DNA of 6,616 bases from DASZPL01 sp035550315 (GTDB lineage Bacteria; Actinomycetota; Actinomycetes; JAFAQI01), in NCBI GenBank assembly GCA_035550315.1, contig DASZPL010000175.1:1-6616 (forward strand), written 5' to 3'. This document shows positions 1-6,616 of this stretch, piece by piece; positions within the stretch are counted from its first letter, which is position 1, and the number at the start of each line of letters is the position of its first letter. The notes under the pieces are model-generated. The model worked only from the letters and a program-made list of their open reading frames with translations, made no database searches and had not been told where the DNA came from. The position numbers were made by a program, and so were the translations under genes.

Positions 1-185
1 TGGATGGCGGCCGCGAACGGCCGCATCCGAACCGCGGCCAGGTGCGCCGGGTCGGCGGGCTCCAGGCTGTGCTCGCGGCCGCCGTGCAGGATCACCGCGA
101 CTGCGCGGGTCGCGGCCGCCGGCGGCCGCACGCTCACCCCGGGCGCCGGCTCGGTTGCGTCGGCCGCGGCTCGAGGCCGGCTCAC
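1..185 (-). CDS. Alpha/beta-hydrolase-like protein, N-terminal fragment (runs off left edge)
   Basis: Reading leftward from the GTG at 185-183 gives an open frame of 61 codons with no stop before the window edge. After an Ala/Pro-rich stretch of about 27 residues comes a hydrophobic strand followed by LHGGREHS (near residues 34-41) and then LAAVRMRPFAAAIH. A beta strand ending in HGG/HGGR is the usual oxyanion-loop start of alpha/beta-hydrolase fold enzymes, and the LAALRM-PFA-type helix is familiar from actinobacterial members. The catalytic nucleophile would lie beyond the edge, so activity and substrate cannot be judged. The GTG at 185 overlaps the TGA of the upstream acyltransferase (GTGA), which suggests translational coupling. 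GTGs at 137-135 and 131-129 are in the same frame and would give a shorter N-terminus closer to the conserved part. The frame is well supported by this motif. The family is likely but rests on a short fragment. Confidence 0.62.
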   Translation of the reverse strand, partial: MSRPRAAADATEPAPGVSVRPPAAATRAVAVILHGGREHSLEPADPAHLAAVRMRPFAAAI

Positions 186-967
186 GCCGACCCCGTCCGC
201 CGTCGACCCCGACCGGCGATCGACGCCAGCGCGGCGGCCTCGGCCTCCTCAGGGGTCGGCGCGGTCCCGCCGAGGTACGCCGGCTGCCACCACGCCTGAG
301 CCTCGCCGTCCGGTGCCGGGTAGGCGCGCTGCACCGCCTCCGTCATCTCGGTGATCACCGAGCGGAGCGTCGCCGTCGCGGCGGTCGCCACCCTTGCCGC
401 CGGCGCGTCGTCGGAACCCACGGCCGGCGGGTCGATCGCGGGTCCCACCCGGATCGTCACCGGGACGTGCCGGCGCAGCTGCGGCCGGCGGCCGGTCGTC
501 CAGAGCCGCTGGCCGCCCCACACGACGACGGGAAGCAGCGGCGCGCCGGCCTCCAGCGCCATCCGGGCGGCACCCGCCTTGAAGGTGCGCGGCACGAACG
601 AGCGGCTGATCGTCGACTCGGGAAACACGCCGACCAGCTCGCCGTCGCGCAACGCCCGGACGGCAGCGGAGTACGCCGAGGCCCCCGCGCTGCGATCGAC
701 CGGGATGTGGTGCATGCCGCGCATCAGCGGGCCGGACACCGGGTTGGTGAACACCGACTGCTTGGCCATGAACCGCACCAGCCGATCGCGTTGGTGTGCC
801 GCCAATCCGACGAACATGAAGTCGAAGTAGCTGACGTGGTTGCTCGCCAACACGGCGCCGCCGGTCGCCGGGATGTGCTCCACACCCTCAATCGTGAACT
901 GCAGGTCGAGGGCACGAAACAAGCCGAGCGCGGTGCGGATGACCGGCGGGTAGACCCGTTCCCTCAC
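182..967 (-). CDS. 1-acyl-sn-glycerol-3-phosphate acyltransferase (PlsC/LPLAT family)
   Basis: A 261-residue member of the PlsC/lysophospholipid acyltransferase family, which transfers an acyl chain to lysophosphatidate (or a related lysolipid) at the membrane in phospholipid synthesis or remodelling. Motif I is NHVSYFD, with the catalytic HX4D pair at H44 and D49. An Arg-containing stretch, LMRGMHHIPVDR, lies at 82-92. Motif III is FPEST (115-119), followed by FKAGAARMALEAGAPLLPVVVWG (129-151), which contains motif IV. The tail has WWQPAYLGG-APTPEEA (227-242), a C-terminal signature I associate with actinobacterial members. No strong transmembrane helix is evident, so membrane association is probably peripheral. 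The start is GTG at 967-965, with no convincing Shine-Dalgarno in the 33 nt after the MFS stop. Translation may depend on read-through from the MFS transcript. The stop overlaps the next gene. Actinobacteria carry several PlsC paralogues, so the exact acyl acceptor is not known. Confidence 0.93.
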   Translation of the reverse strand: MRERVYPPVIRTALGLFRALDLQFTIEGVEHIPATGGAVLASNHVSYFDFMFVGLAAHQRDRLVRFMAKQSVFTNPVSGPLMRGMHHIPVDRSAGASAYSAAVRALRDGELVGVFPESTISRSFVPRTFKAGAARMALEAGAPLLPVVVWGGQRLWTTGRRPQLRRHVPVTIRVGPAIDPPAVGSDDAPAARVATAATATLRSVITEMTEAVQRAYPAPDGEAQAWWQPAYLGGTAPTPEEAEAAALASIAGRGRRRTGSA

Positions 968-1000
968 GACAGGAATCTTGACGGAGCGGCGCGGGCTGGC

Positions 1001-2509
1001 TCAGCCCAGGGCAGCCGGGCCCGACGTTGCGTCCGCTGCGAGCTGCCGGTTTCGGACCAACAGGAACCCTGCGATCACGCCAGCCAGCGCAAACAGCGCA
1101 CCGGCCAAGAACGCCATGTCGGCGCCGTGGGCAAAGGCATGCTGCTGCAGCGCCGGGCCGCGCAAGCTGGTCGCGTGGCTGCTGGCGAAGTTGCTCGCCG
1201 CCGTCGCGAAGACCGTGACCAGCGCCGACAAGCCGATCGTGCCGCCGACCTGCTGGCAGACGTTGAGCATCGCCGACGCGATGCCCGACTCGTGGTCGTC
1301 CACCCCGCTGACCGCGGTGAGCGTCACCGCGACGAACAGGAGACCCATGCCGACCGCGATCAGCATGATCGCGGGCAGCACCCCGGCGACGTACGTCGAA
1401 CCGACGCCCAGCCGCGACAGCCACCACAGTCCGTACCCGGCAATCAGCGTGCCCGCCACCACCAGCGGCTGTGGACCGATCTTCGCGATCAGCCGGCTGG
1501 CGATTTGCGCGACGACGACGATGGTGGCGCTGACCGGCAGGAAGGCGAACCCGGCCTTCAGCGGAGAGAAGCCGAGGATGTCCTGCACGAACTGCGTGAG
1601 GAAGTAGAACATCGCGAACACCGCGGCACCGAGGATCAGCATCACGAGATAGCTGCCGACCCGGGTGAGATCGCGGAACAGGCGCAGCGGCATCAGCGGC
1701 GACCGGCTCCGCGCTTCGATCACCAGGAAGGCAGTCAGCAGCACCGCCCCGACCACGAACGACACGATGGTCGTCGCGCTGCCCCAGCTGTTGGTCGCGG
1801 CGTGGATGAACCCGTAGACCAGCGCGGCCATCCCGACGGTCGAGGTGACGGCGCCCGGCACGTCGAGGGTGTCGCCCTTGCGGCCGGTGGTCTCGGCGAT
1901 CACGTACGGCGTGGCGATCGCCAGCGCGATGCCGATCGGCGCGTTGACGAACAACACCCAGCGCCACGACAGCAGGTCGGTGAGCACCCCGCCGAGGATC
2001 AGGCCGAGCGCGGCGCCGGCGCCCGACACCGCGGCGTAGACGCCGAGCGCGCGGTTGCGCGCCTCGCCCTCTTCGAACGTCGTCGCGACCAGCGCGAGGG
2101 CGGTCGGCGAGGCGATCGCGCCGCCGACACCCTGCAGCGCGCGCATCGCGAGCAGCCACGCCTGGTCCTGCGCGAAGCCACCGAGCAGGCTCGCCAGCGC
2201 GAACACCAGCACGCCGACGATGAAGACGCGACGGCGACCGAACAGGTCACCCATCCGGCCACCGAGCAGCAGCAGGCCGCCGAAGGTCAGCGTGTAGGCG
2301 TTCAGCACCCATGACAGTCCGGCTGACGAGAAGTGCAAGCCGGTTTGGATCTGCGGCAGCGCGATGTTCACGATCGTCGCGTCGAGCACCACCATCAGCT
2401 GCGCCACGGCGATCACCGCCAGCGCGAGGTTGGGGTGGACGTGGGCGTGCGAGTCCGACGGTGGCGCAGTCCGCGCCGGCTCGGTCAATGTCGTGGCCAC
2501 GCCATCCAT
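1001..2509 (-). CDS. MFS drug/proton antiporter, DHA2 (EmrB/QacA) family, 14 TM
   Basis: A 502-residue cytoplasmic-membrane exporter of the major facilitator superfamily that should drive efflux of small molecules with the proton gradient. Hydrophobic segments starting near residue 28 and ending near 485 fit 14 helices, the DHA2 arrangement. Family motifs are clear: LDATIVNIALP (42-52, motif D1), GGRMGDLFGRRR (83-94, motif A), RALQGVGGA (123-131, motif B), GAGAALGLILGGVL (163-176, motif C) and SWRWVLFVNAPIG (181-193). The N-terminal 27 residues are polar and end in a His-containing stretch, HAHVH (21-25). ATG 2509-2507 is the first possible start after an in-frame TGA. No Shine-Dalgarno precedes it; instead a Crp-type palindrome ends 3 nt upstream. 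The gene heads a leftward group with the acyltransferase and hydrolase. No TetR/MarR regulator is adjacent. The substrate cannot be predicted; drugs, lipids or siderophores are all possible for DHA2 members. Confidence 0.95.
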   Translation of the reverse strand: MDGVATTLTEPARTAPPSDSHAHVHPNLALAVIAVAQLMVVLDATIVNIALPQIQTGLHFSSAGLSWVLNAYTLTFGGLLLLGGRMGDLFGRRRVFIVGVLVFALASLLGGFAQDQAWLLAMRALQGVGGAIASPTALALVATTFEEGEARNRALGVYAAVSGAGAALGLILGGVLTDLLSWRWVLFVNAPIGIALAIATPYVIAETTGRKGDTLDVPGAVTSTVGMAALVYGFIHAATNSWGSATTIVSFVVGAVLLTAFLVIEARSRSPLMPLRLFRDLTRVGSYLVMLILGAAVFAMFYFLTQFVQDILGFSPLKAGFAFLPVSATIVVVAQIASRLIAKIGPQPLVVAGTLIAGYGLWWLSRLGVGSTYVAGVLPAIMLIAVGMGLLFVAVTLTAVSGVDDHESGIASAMLNVCQQVGGTIGLSALVTVFATAASNFASSHATSLRGPALQQHAFAHGADMAFLAGALFALAGVIAGFLLVRNRQLAADATSGPAALG

Positions 2510-2512
2510 GAT

Positions 2513-2536
2513 CGCTTGTGATCTGAGTCACAAGCG
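2513..2536. promoter_or_regulatory. Crp/GlxR-type cAMP receptor protein operator
   Basis: A perfect inverted repeat lies in the 54-bp divergent gap: CGCTTGTGA (2513-2521), spacer TCTGAG, TCACAAGCG (2528-2536). Its core TGTGA-N6-TCACA (2517-2532) equals the consensus known for enterobacterial CRP, mycobacterial Crp and corynebacterial GlxR. The 9-bp arms go beyond the 5-bp consensus. The centre is at 2524.5, which is 39.5 bp upstream of the GTG of the oxidoreductase gene and 15.5 bp upstream of the MFS ATG. If the oxidoreductase transcript is leaderless, this is close to a class II activator position. For the MFS gene it covers the expected -10/start region, a position typical of repression. 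The match is seen directly; the regulator and its effect are inferred. Confidence 0.72.
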
Positions 2537-2551
2537 CACCGGCTGACGCCG

Positions 2552-2557
2552 TAGGCT
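2552..2557 (+). promoter_or_regulatory. Probable -10 element of a leaderless promoter (TAGGCT)
   Basis: TAGGCT fits the actinobacterial TANNNT -10 pattern and ends 6 nt before the GTG at 2564. That is the spacing expected when transcription begins at the first base of the start codon. The gene has no Shine-Dalgarno, and an in-frame TAG at 2552-2554 rules out a start further upstream. No good -35 hexamer is seen; the Crp-type palindrome covers that region, as is common in activator-dependent promoters. Confidence 0.5.
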
Positions 2558-2563
2558 CCGGTC

Positions 2564-4111
2564 GTGGCCGAGCCGCTGCCCCGGCGGGCCGACGTCTGCA
2601 TCATCGGCGCCGGTCACAACGCCCTGGTGGCTGCCACGCTGCTGGCCCGCGCCGGGCTCGACGTGCTCGTCTTGGAGCGCGACCACGTCATCGGCGGCGC
2701 AGCGCGCACCGAGCAACCGTTCCCCCGCGTCCCGGGGCTCCGGCAGTCGACCGGCTCCTACCTGCTCGGGCTGATGCCCCCTGAGCTGGAACGCGAGCTC
2801 GACCTGCGGCTGCCACTGGTGCGACGCGACCCGCACTACTTCCTGCCGACGCTCGACTCGCGTTACCTGCTGGTCGGCAGCGATCACGACGCGGCCGCCC
2901 GCCAGCTCGGCGAGTTCTTCTCGGCGGCCGACGTCGAGGCCGACGCGCGCCTGCAGGCCGAGCTTGCCGCGTTGCGCGAGGACCTGGCACCCGCCTGGCT
3001 GGCCGAGCCGTTGCCGCTCGACGCGACCGCCGAGCGCTACATCCGGCCGGCGCTGCGCGACGGCTTCGTCGACCTGGTCCGCGGCGACGTCACGTCGTAC
3101 CTGACGAAGTTCGGATTCCGCAGCGAGCTGATTCTCGCGATGTACGTCGTGACCGACGGGCTGTCCGGGGTGAGCGGCGGGCCGGACACACCCGGCACCG
3201 GACACAACTTCCTGGTGCACAACATGTGCCGGCTGCCGGGAGCGGACGGCACCTGGATGATCGTCCGCGGCGGGATGGGCACGGTGACCGCGACGATCGC
3301 GGACCGGGCCCGCGCCGCCGGCGCGCGCATCGTCACTGACGCGCCGGTAGCCAGGGTCGAGACGGTGGGCGGCGGCGTCGCGGGCGTGACGCTGGCCGAC
3401 GGTCAAACCGTCGCGGCGACGACCGTGGTGGCCGGCTGCGACCCGTTCACGCTGGCCGAGATCGCGCCGCTGCCGGCGCAGCTCGCTGGCCATCTCGAGC
3501 AGCTACGGCGGCCAGGCACGACGTTGAAGGTCAACCTCGCGCTCCGCGACCTGCCGCGGTTCGGTTGCCTGCCGCCGGATGCACCGTCGCCGTTCGGCTC
3601 GACGATCCACCTGCTGCCACAGGATGCGCCGCTGGCGGCGATCCGCGCGATGTGGCATGACGTCGAGGCCGGACGGCTGCCCGACTTCCCCACCATCGAG
3701 TGGTACCTGCACACCACCGCCGACCCGTCACTACAAGACCCGGCCGGCCACCACTCCTCCGCGCTGTTCGTGCAGTCGGTGCCGTGGCAACCGGCCGGCT
3801 CGTCGTGGGCCGCCGAGCAAGACAAGTACGTCGAGCACCTGCTCGACATCTGCGAGGACTTCGCGCCGGGCACGCGCGACCTGGTCGCCGACACGTTCCC
3901 GCTGCCACCGCCGGGCATCGAGTCGCACTTCGGGATCCGCCATGGCCACATCCATCACGTCGACAACACCGTCGCGTTCGACCAGCGGATGCCGTACGCG
4001 ACCGGGATCGACGGTCTCTATGCCTGCAGCGCCGGCTGCCACCCGGCCGGCTCGGTGATCGGTGCTGCCGGACACAATGCGGCGAAGCGGGTGCTCGCCG
4101 ACCTGGCGTGA
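2564..4111 (+). CDS. FAD-dependent oxidoreductase, PYROXD2 / phytoene-desaturase-like
   Basis: A 515-residue flavoprotein of the phytoene dehydrogenase-related group (COG1233), closest in look to PYROXD2-type proteins. The N-terminal dinucleotide fold reads ADVCIIGAGHNALVAA (9-24); the third Gly of GxGxxG is Ala, which I recall as common in this subgroup. It continues to VLVLER (35-40), with Glu39 placed to bind the adenosine ribose, and HVIGGAARTE (41-50), the usual GG-A-T segment after it. The C-terminal FAD-binding signature is GIDGLYACSAGCHPAGSVIG plus AAGHNAAK (481-508). The length is about normal. No signal peptide or membrane helix is seen, so the protein is probably cytosolic. GTG 2564 is the only sensible start, because an in-frame stop lies 12 nt upstream. 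The gene is first in an operon with the GNAT gene. No phytoene synthase or other carotenoid gene is present, so carotenoid desaturation is not supported. The substrate is unknown. Confidence 0.92.
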   Translation: MAEPLPRRADVCIIGAGHNALVAATLLARAGLDVLVLERDHVIGGAARTEQPFPRVPGLRQSTGSYLLGLMPPELERELDLRLPLVRRDPHYFLPTLDSRYLLVGSDHDAAARQLGEFFSAADVEADARLQAELAALREDLAPAWLAEPLPLDATAERYIRPALRDGFVDLVRGDVTSYLTKFGFRSELILAMYVVTDGLSGVSGGPDTPGTGHNFLVHNMCRLPGADGTWMIVRGGMGTVTATIADRARAAGARIVTDAPVARVETVGGGVAGVTLADGQTVAATTVVAGCDPFTLAEIAPLPAQLAGHLEQLRRPGTTLKVNLALRDLPRFGCLPPDAPSPFGSTIHLLPQDAPLAAIRAMWHDVEAGRLPDFPTIEWYLHTTADPSLQDPAGHHSSALFVQSVPWQPAGSSWAAEQDKYVEHLLDICEDFAPGTRDLVADTFPLPPPGIESHFGIRHGHIHHVDNTVAFDQRMPYATGIDGLYACSAGCHPAGSVIGAAGHNAAKRVLADLA

Positions 4112-4116
4112 GGAGG
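4111..4116 (+). promoter_or_regulatory. Strong ribosome binding site overlapping upstream stop codon
   Basis: AGGAGG begins on the last base of the oxidoreductase TGA and lies 7 nt before the ATG at 4124. This fixes the GNAT start and indicates that the two genes are translated from one mRNA. It is the best Shine-Dalgarno in the window. Confidence 0.85.
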
Positions 4117-4123
4117 GGCGGTC

Positions 4124-4735
4124 ATGACGACGGCAATCTCGGTCCGGCGAGCGAACGCGCCGGACGCGACGCAGCTCGGCGAGATCCTCGCCGACGCGTT
4201 CAGCGACGACCCGGTGGTCTGCTGGCTGCTGCCGAAGACGGTGCCGCAGCGCGAATCGCGCGTGCGCCGGCTCTGGACGATCACGGCCCGTGACTACCTC
4301 CGCAAGAACAAGCCGTGTTACGTGACCAGCGACGGCCGCGCCGCCGCGCTGTGGGCCGAGCCGGCCAGCTGGATGCCGACCATCGCGGACCAGCTAAAAG
4401 AGCTGCTCCCGATGGCGACGGTCTTCCGCACCTCGCTGTTGCGCGCGTCGTCACTGCAGGCCCAGATGGTGAAGGCGCACCCTCGCCGGCCCCACCATTG
4501 GTATCTCTACGCGCTCGGCACCCGGGCCGAGGCGCAGAGCCAGGGCCTGGGCTCTGCCTTGTTGCGCGAGGTGCTCGACGCGCTGGACCGCAGCGGCGAT
4601 CCGGCGTATCTGGAGTCGTCGAACATCCGCAACGTGCCGCTCTACCAGCGCCACGGCTTCCAGGTGGTCGAGGAGCTGCACATCGCCGGCGGCGGCCCGA
4701 CGATGTACCGGATGTGGCGCGACCCGCGGACCTAA
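4124..4735 (+). CDS. GNAT-family N-acetyltransferase
   Basis: A 203-residue protein with the GCN5-related N-acetyltransferase fold. It would move an acetyl (or other acyl) group from CoA to an amine. The start IXVRRANAPDATQL (5-18) is the usual first strand and helix. The CoA pyrophosphate loop is QSQGLGSA (138-145), a good match to Q/R-x-x-G-x-G/A, preceded by the strand HWYLYALGTR (125-134). A later strand, PAYLESSN (160-167), and then PLYQRHGF (172-179), with the frequent general-acid Tyr at 174, complete the fold. The middle region (about 80-120) is the variable acceptor-binding part, so the substrate cannot be read from sequence. A strong AGGAGG sets the ATG start, 12 nt after the oxidoreductase stop. 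The pairing may mean both act on one small molecule, but either could be independent. An in-frame TAA ends it, followed by a 207-bp gap. Confidence 0.9.
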   Translation: MTTAISVRRANAPDATQLGEILADAFSDDPVVCWLLPKTVPQRESRVRRLWTITARDYLRKNKPCYVTSDGRAAALWAEPASWMPTIADQLKELLPMATVFRTSLLRASSLQAQMVKAHPRRPHHWYLYALGTRAEAQSQGLGSALLREVLDALDRSGDPAYLESSNIRNVPLYQRHGFQVVEELHIAGGGPTMYRMWRDPRT

Positions 4736-4777
4736 CCGGGTTACACAAAGGCCTTAGCCCATGTCCGCTCGGTCAGT

Positions 4778-4840
4778 AGATCGTTGTCGAGTTGACGTGG
4801 CGAATCGGCGGATTTCGCCACGGCAAGTCGACAACGATCT
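4778..4840. repeat. Long imperfect inverted repeat / hairpin, candidate terminator
   Basis: AGATCGTTGTCGA (4778-4790) is exactly complementary to TCGACAACGATCT (4828-4840). Inside it, positions 4792-4794 pair with 4824-4826, and CGTGGCGAA (4796-4804) pairs with TTCGCCACG (4814-4822). The result is 25 base pairs broken by only two mismatches (4791/4827 and 4795/4823), closed by a 9-nt loop. It starts 42 nt after the GNAT stop codon. No T-run follows (TGGTCGGGCGG), so it is not a classic intrinsic terminator, but U-tract-poor hairpins are proposed terminators in Actinobacteria. Other options are a small mobile or repeated palindromic element, or a structured small RNA. No clear target duplication flanks it. 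Confidence 0.72.
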
Positions 4841-4862
4841 TGGTCGGGCGGTCGTTGCGACG

Positions 4863-4878
4863 GTCGGCCGGGGCCGAC
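4863..4878. repeat. Short GC-rich inverted repeat upstream of kgd
   Basis: GTCGGCC (4863-4869) and GGCCGAC (4872-4878) are perfect complements separated by GG. In RNA this would fold as a 6-bp stem with a 4-nt loop. It sits just before the candidate -10 of kgd, where a -35 or an operator would be expected. It may be a protein-binding site, an extra terminator stem, or chance in GC-rich DNA. Confidence 0.4.
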
Positions 4879-4887
4879 GGCGCGGCG

Positions 4888-4893
4888 TAGTCT
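4888..4893 (+). promoter_or_regulatory. Weak -10 candidate for kgd (TAGTCT)
   Basis: TAGTCT fits TANNNT and would place the transcript start near 4900, giving a 5' leader of about 43 nt. No recognisable -35 lies 16-18 bp upstream. The presence of a hairpin between GNAT and kgd makes a separate promoter for kgd likely, but this exact site is a guess. Confidence 0.3.
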
Positions 4894-4923
4894 GGATGCT
4901 GCGCAAAATCCGCTAACTGAACC

Positions 4924-4931
4924 GAAAGAGG
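4924..4931 (+). promoter_or_regulatory. Ribosome binding site of kgd
   Basis: GAAAGAGG is a moderate Shine-Dalgarno, 11 nt before the GTG at 4943. That spacing is slightly long, but GTG 4943 is the first possible start after the in-frame TAG at 4934-4936, and the conserved N-terminus begins within ten codons of it. Confidence 0.55.
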
Positions 4932-4942
4932 CGTAGCCGCCG

Positions 4943-6616
<1,674 letters not shown>

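Larger units (their letters stand above)
4736..4942 (+). other. Intergenic region between the GNAT gene and kgd
   Basis: A 207-bp stretch with no credible coding frame. It is less GC-rich than the flanking genes and holds a long hairpin (4778-4840), a short GC-rich hairpin (4863-4878), a weak promoter candidate (4888-4893) and the kgd ribosome binding site. An in-frame TAG at 4934-4936 stops kgd from starting further left. Confidence 0.8.

Noticed and set aside
7..37. GCGGCCGC/GGCCGC inverted repeats near the left end
   Set aside because: They lie inside the hydrolase-like coding frame and reflect Ala/Arg/Gly codons in GC-rich DNA, with no sign of separate function.
4..354. Plus-strand frame at the left edge
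   Set aside because: An Arg/Ala/Pro-rich shadow. The minus-strand frame there encodes an HGG-containing hydrolase-like N-terminus and the PlsC C-terminus.
155..2314. A 719-codon plus-strand open frame spanning the left third of the window
   Set aside because: Its translation is Arg/Asp/His/Gln-rich low-complexity sequence with no domain, and it lies antisense to clear MFS and PlsC genes. It is a GC-driven shadow.
2528..3493. A 321-codon minus-strand frame inside the FAD oxidoreductase gene
   Set aside because: It is antisense to the conserved FAD-binding region, has shadow-like composition, and its end falls in the Crp-type operator.
2564..4111. Assignment of the oxidoreductase as a carotenoid phytoene desaturase (crtI)
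   Set aside because: The sequence resembles the PYROXD2-like branch more closely, and no phytoene synthase or other carotenoid gene is near.
4733..4755. Small palindromes TAACC-G-GGTTA and AAGGCCTT after the GNAT stop
   Set aside because: Arms of 4-5 bp are too short to separate from chance. The much longer hairpin nearby is the better terminator candidate.
4792..4819. TTGACG as a -35 box within the hairpin
   Set aside because: No TANNNT-like -10 lies at 16-18 bp spacing, and the hexamer is part of the hairpin arm.

Overview
This 6.6 kb window comes from a high-GC actinobacterium. Codon third positions are almost all G or C, several genes start with GTG, one gene looks leaderless, and the right-hand gene is the fused E2-E1 2-oxoglutarate decarboxylase/dehydrogenase (Kgd) typical of Actinobacteria. 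The genus cannot be fixed from the sequence. No tRNA, rRNA, CRISPR array, transposase or phage gene is visible.

Left part (1-2509, all minus strand): a leftward cluster of three genes. First comes a 14-TM DHA2-type MFS exporter (1001-2509). After 33 nt follows a PlsC-type 1-acylglycerol-3-phosphate acyltransferase (182-967). Its stop codon overlaps, in a GTGA, the start of an alpha/beta-hydrolase-like gene that runs off the left edge (1-185). The first gene exports small molecules, the second acylates a lysophospholipid, and the third may hydrolyse an ester. A shared role in membrane lipid turnover or envelope stress is inference.

Divergent control region (2510-2563): only 54 bp separate the MFS gene from the rightward oxidoreductase gene. 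It contains a perfect Crp/GlxR-type operator, TGTGA-N6-TCACA with arms extended to 9 bp. A TAGGCT -10 element ends exactly 6 nt before the GTG of the rightward gene, which suggests a leaderless transcript with the operator centred near -39.5.

Right part (2564-6616, all plus strand): a PYROXD2/phytoene-desaturase-like FAD oxidoreductase (2564-4111) is followed by a GNAT acetyltransferase (4124-4735) whose Shine-Dalgarno overlaps the preceding stop codon, so the two form an operon. A 207-bp gap (4736-4942) holds a long near-perfect hairpin, a short GC hairpin and a weak promoter candidate. Then the first 558 codons of kgd run off the right edge: N-terminal helix, Ala/Pro linker, catalytic E2-like domain and the start of the thiamine-diphosphate E1 domain.

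Most of the window is ordinary chromosomal actinobacterial content. No new defence, mobile or biosynthetic system could be supported. The points most worth checking are the shared Crp-type operator and the hairpin ahead of kgd. Several very long open frames antisense to the real genes are GC-driven artefacts.
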